From Paraniabella defluvii (GTDB taxonomy: Bacteria; Bacteroidota; Bacteroidia; Chitinophagales; Chitinophagaceae), in contig CP079215.1 in the NCBI GenBank assembly GCA_019316985.1, positions 4,030,001 to 4,094,000 on the forward strand: a stretch of 64,000 nt of DNA, read 5' to 3'. Below, piece after piece: positions 63,031-64,000 of the stretch (positions are counted from its first letter, which is position 1; each line of letters opens with the position of its first letter). The translations under genes were made by a program, and so were the position numbers. The notes below the pieces were generated by a model. It was not told where the DNA came from and made no database searches. It saw only the letters and a program-made list of their open reading frames with translations.

Positions 63031-64000
63031 TTTTTAAGTCAGACCGTTGGTATAGCGTATATAGGAAATGATTTTTTTGATGAGGTAATAGATGAGAAAT
63101 TTGCCTCGGGGTATCAGATTGATACCTACCCCAGTTTAAAAAGCTTCAATAATTATCTGGCGGGATCTTCTATTACGCATGTTCCCTATGCGCTTTTAAT
63201 GGAAGTGAAGAATGAAAGCAGCGTATTTAACGAGATCAGGGCGTTGCGTCAAAATGCAATTACAGCGGGCATGATCATTATTTTGCTCACTTCTGTTAAT
63301 AATACCGAATTACATCAGAAGGCATTGGAAGCCAAAGCAAATGATATTTACTTCAGACCATTCAACAGCGAGCTTATTTTTGAGAGAATTAACTTTTTGA
63401 TAAAATTTAAGCTGCTTAAACCAGATGATACTTCACAGTTCGCTACCAAAGGCATCGAATACAAAATGCCCGTTTACAAGCGACTATTTGATATAGTGGT
63501 ATCTTCACTGCTGATTTTGTTACTGTGCCCTTTGTTTATCCTGGTAATCATTCTGATCAGATTGGAGAGCAAAGGCCCGGTTGTGTATAAAAGCAAAAGA
63601 GCGGGAACAGGATATAAAATATTTGACTTTTACAAATTCCGTTCGATGGTTACGGATGCTGATAAGAAGCTTGAGGCGTTGAGTAAAACCAATAACCAGT
63701 ATAGTGCCGGTGAAGAGTCGGGCGGAACACAAAAGGCTTTCGTGAAAATATTGAACGATCCGCGCATTACCAGGGTGGGAAATATATTACGGAAAACAAG
63801 CATCGACGAATTGCCGCAGCTCTTTAATGTTTTGAAAGGGGATATGTCTATTGTGGGAAACAGGCCGTTGCCCCTGTACGAGGCCGAACAATTAACTTCA
63901 GACCAGTTTGCGATGAGGTTTCTGGGACCGGCAGGAATAACCGGTTTATGGCAAATATCAAAAAGAGGGCAGGCAGAGATGTCGGAAGATGAGCGTAAGG
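63031..64000 (+). CDS. Pseudo-receiver-sugar transferase, cut by window end
   Basis: The open frame begins directly after the response regulator stop; no ATG, GTG or TTG exists before the N-terminal domain, so the start is unclear. The first about 120 residues (VGIAYIGNDFFDEVIDEKF to FNSELIFERINFLIKF) fold like a receiver but lack its functional residues: LLMEVKNES has Glu for the acceptor Asp and NDIYFRPFN has Arg for the Lys. From KRLFDIVVSSLLILLLCPLF, a transmembrane hairpin, the bacterial sugar transferase domain follows: GPVVYKSKRAG, FYKFRSMVTDAD, TRVGNILRKTSIDELPQLFN, GDMSIVGNRPLP, AGITGLWQISKRG. It starts lipid-linked polysaccharide synthesis by moving a sugar phosphate onto undecaprenyl phosphate. 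The C-terminus lies outside the window. Confidence 0.85.

Noticed and set aside
1..64000. CRISPR arrays, tRNA, rRNA or a complete insertion sequence
   Set aside because: No regularly spaced repeats, no cloverleaf or rRNA-like stretch and no transposase motif were found when reading both strands.

Overview
The window comes from a Bacteroidota genome, most likely a Chitinophagaceae-type soil or plant organism. The evidence is the SusC/SusD pair, SPII lipoproteins, T9SS-style Fn3 ends, GH16/GH20/GH33 enzymes, a family-typical short alpha-glucan phosphorylase and AT-rich start regions without clear Shine-Dalgarno sequences. No rRNA, tRNA, CRISPR array or complete insertion sequence was seen. A pervasive feature is that most long genes are interrupted by one-base frameshifts, many in runs of 4-8 identical bases, while the protein continues cleanly in the next frame. 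I read these as mostly sequencing or assembly indels and give merged gene spans; genes that also lack whole domains are called pseudogenes.

Layout. 1-6.9 kb is an accessory stretch: a 5'-truncated Crp/Fnr regulator, a two-gene unit of unknown beta-rich proteins with a decayed partial duplicate 1.2 kb away, a SAM methyltransferase, a DUF4365 (nuclease-fold) protein with a small upstream partner gene, and a truncated Hachiman HamA gene abutting a truncated GH16 gene. 7.1-20.4 kb (minus strand) is a complete sialic acid utilisation operon in the order SusC (NanO), SusD (NanU), N-acetylneuraminate lyase, kelch-type mutarotase/epimerase (NanM), MFS transporter (NanT), sialidase (NanH), two-domain sialate O-acetylesterase (NanS) and N-acylglucosamine 2-epimerase. 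A GntR/FCD regulator is divergent from it, and a paralogous regulator lies 0.8 kb further on in convergent orientation. 23-29 kb holds two GH20 hexosaminidases (SGNH-GH20 and GH20-LamG) flanking an ECF sigma gene fused to a LacI remnant; both hexosaminidase genes carry the same LacI-like operator upstream.

How the sugar genes work together: GH20 enzymes and the sialidase trim host or environmental glycans, NanS removes O-acetyl groups that block the sialidase, NanO/NanU import sialic acid across the outer membrane, NanT across the inner membrane, NanM interconverts anomers, NanA splits Neu5Ac to ManNAc and pyruvate, and the epimerase turns ManNAc into GlcNAc.

29-51 kb is mixed housekeeping and signalling: a secreted T9SS-like protein, an AlkD-like repair protein, a glycolipid-binding protein, a LOV-domain histidine kinase with response regulators, a DUF3050 protein, a cyanophycin synthetase remnant, a PAS-PAS-PAS-GAF histidine kinase, SemiSWEET, a beta-propeller amidohydrolase, a MORN_2 protein, a YkuD transpeptidase, a Gfo/Idh/MocA oxidoreductase and an alpha-glucan phosphorylase-like protein.

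51.8-62.5 kb is the most distinctive part: a two-protein hybrid NRPS-PKS line, A-PCP-KS-AT-ACP-aminotransferase followed directly by C-A-PCP-TE. From residue motifs it should load glycine (or a small amino acid), extend with malonate, transaminate the beta-keto group and couple the resulting 3,4-diaminobutanoyl unit to a second amino acid before release. The window ends with a response regulator and the start of a sugar transferase carrying a degenerate receiver domain.
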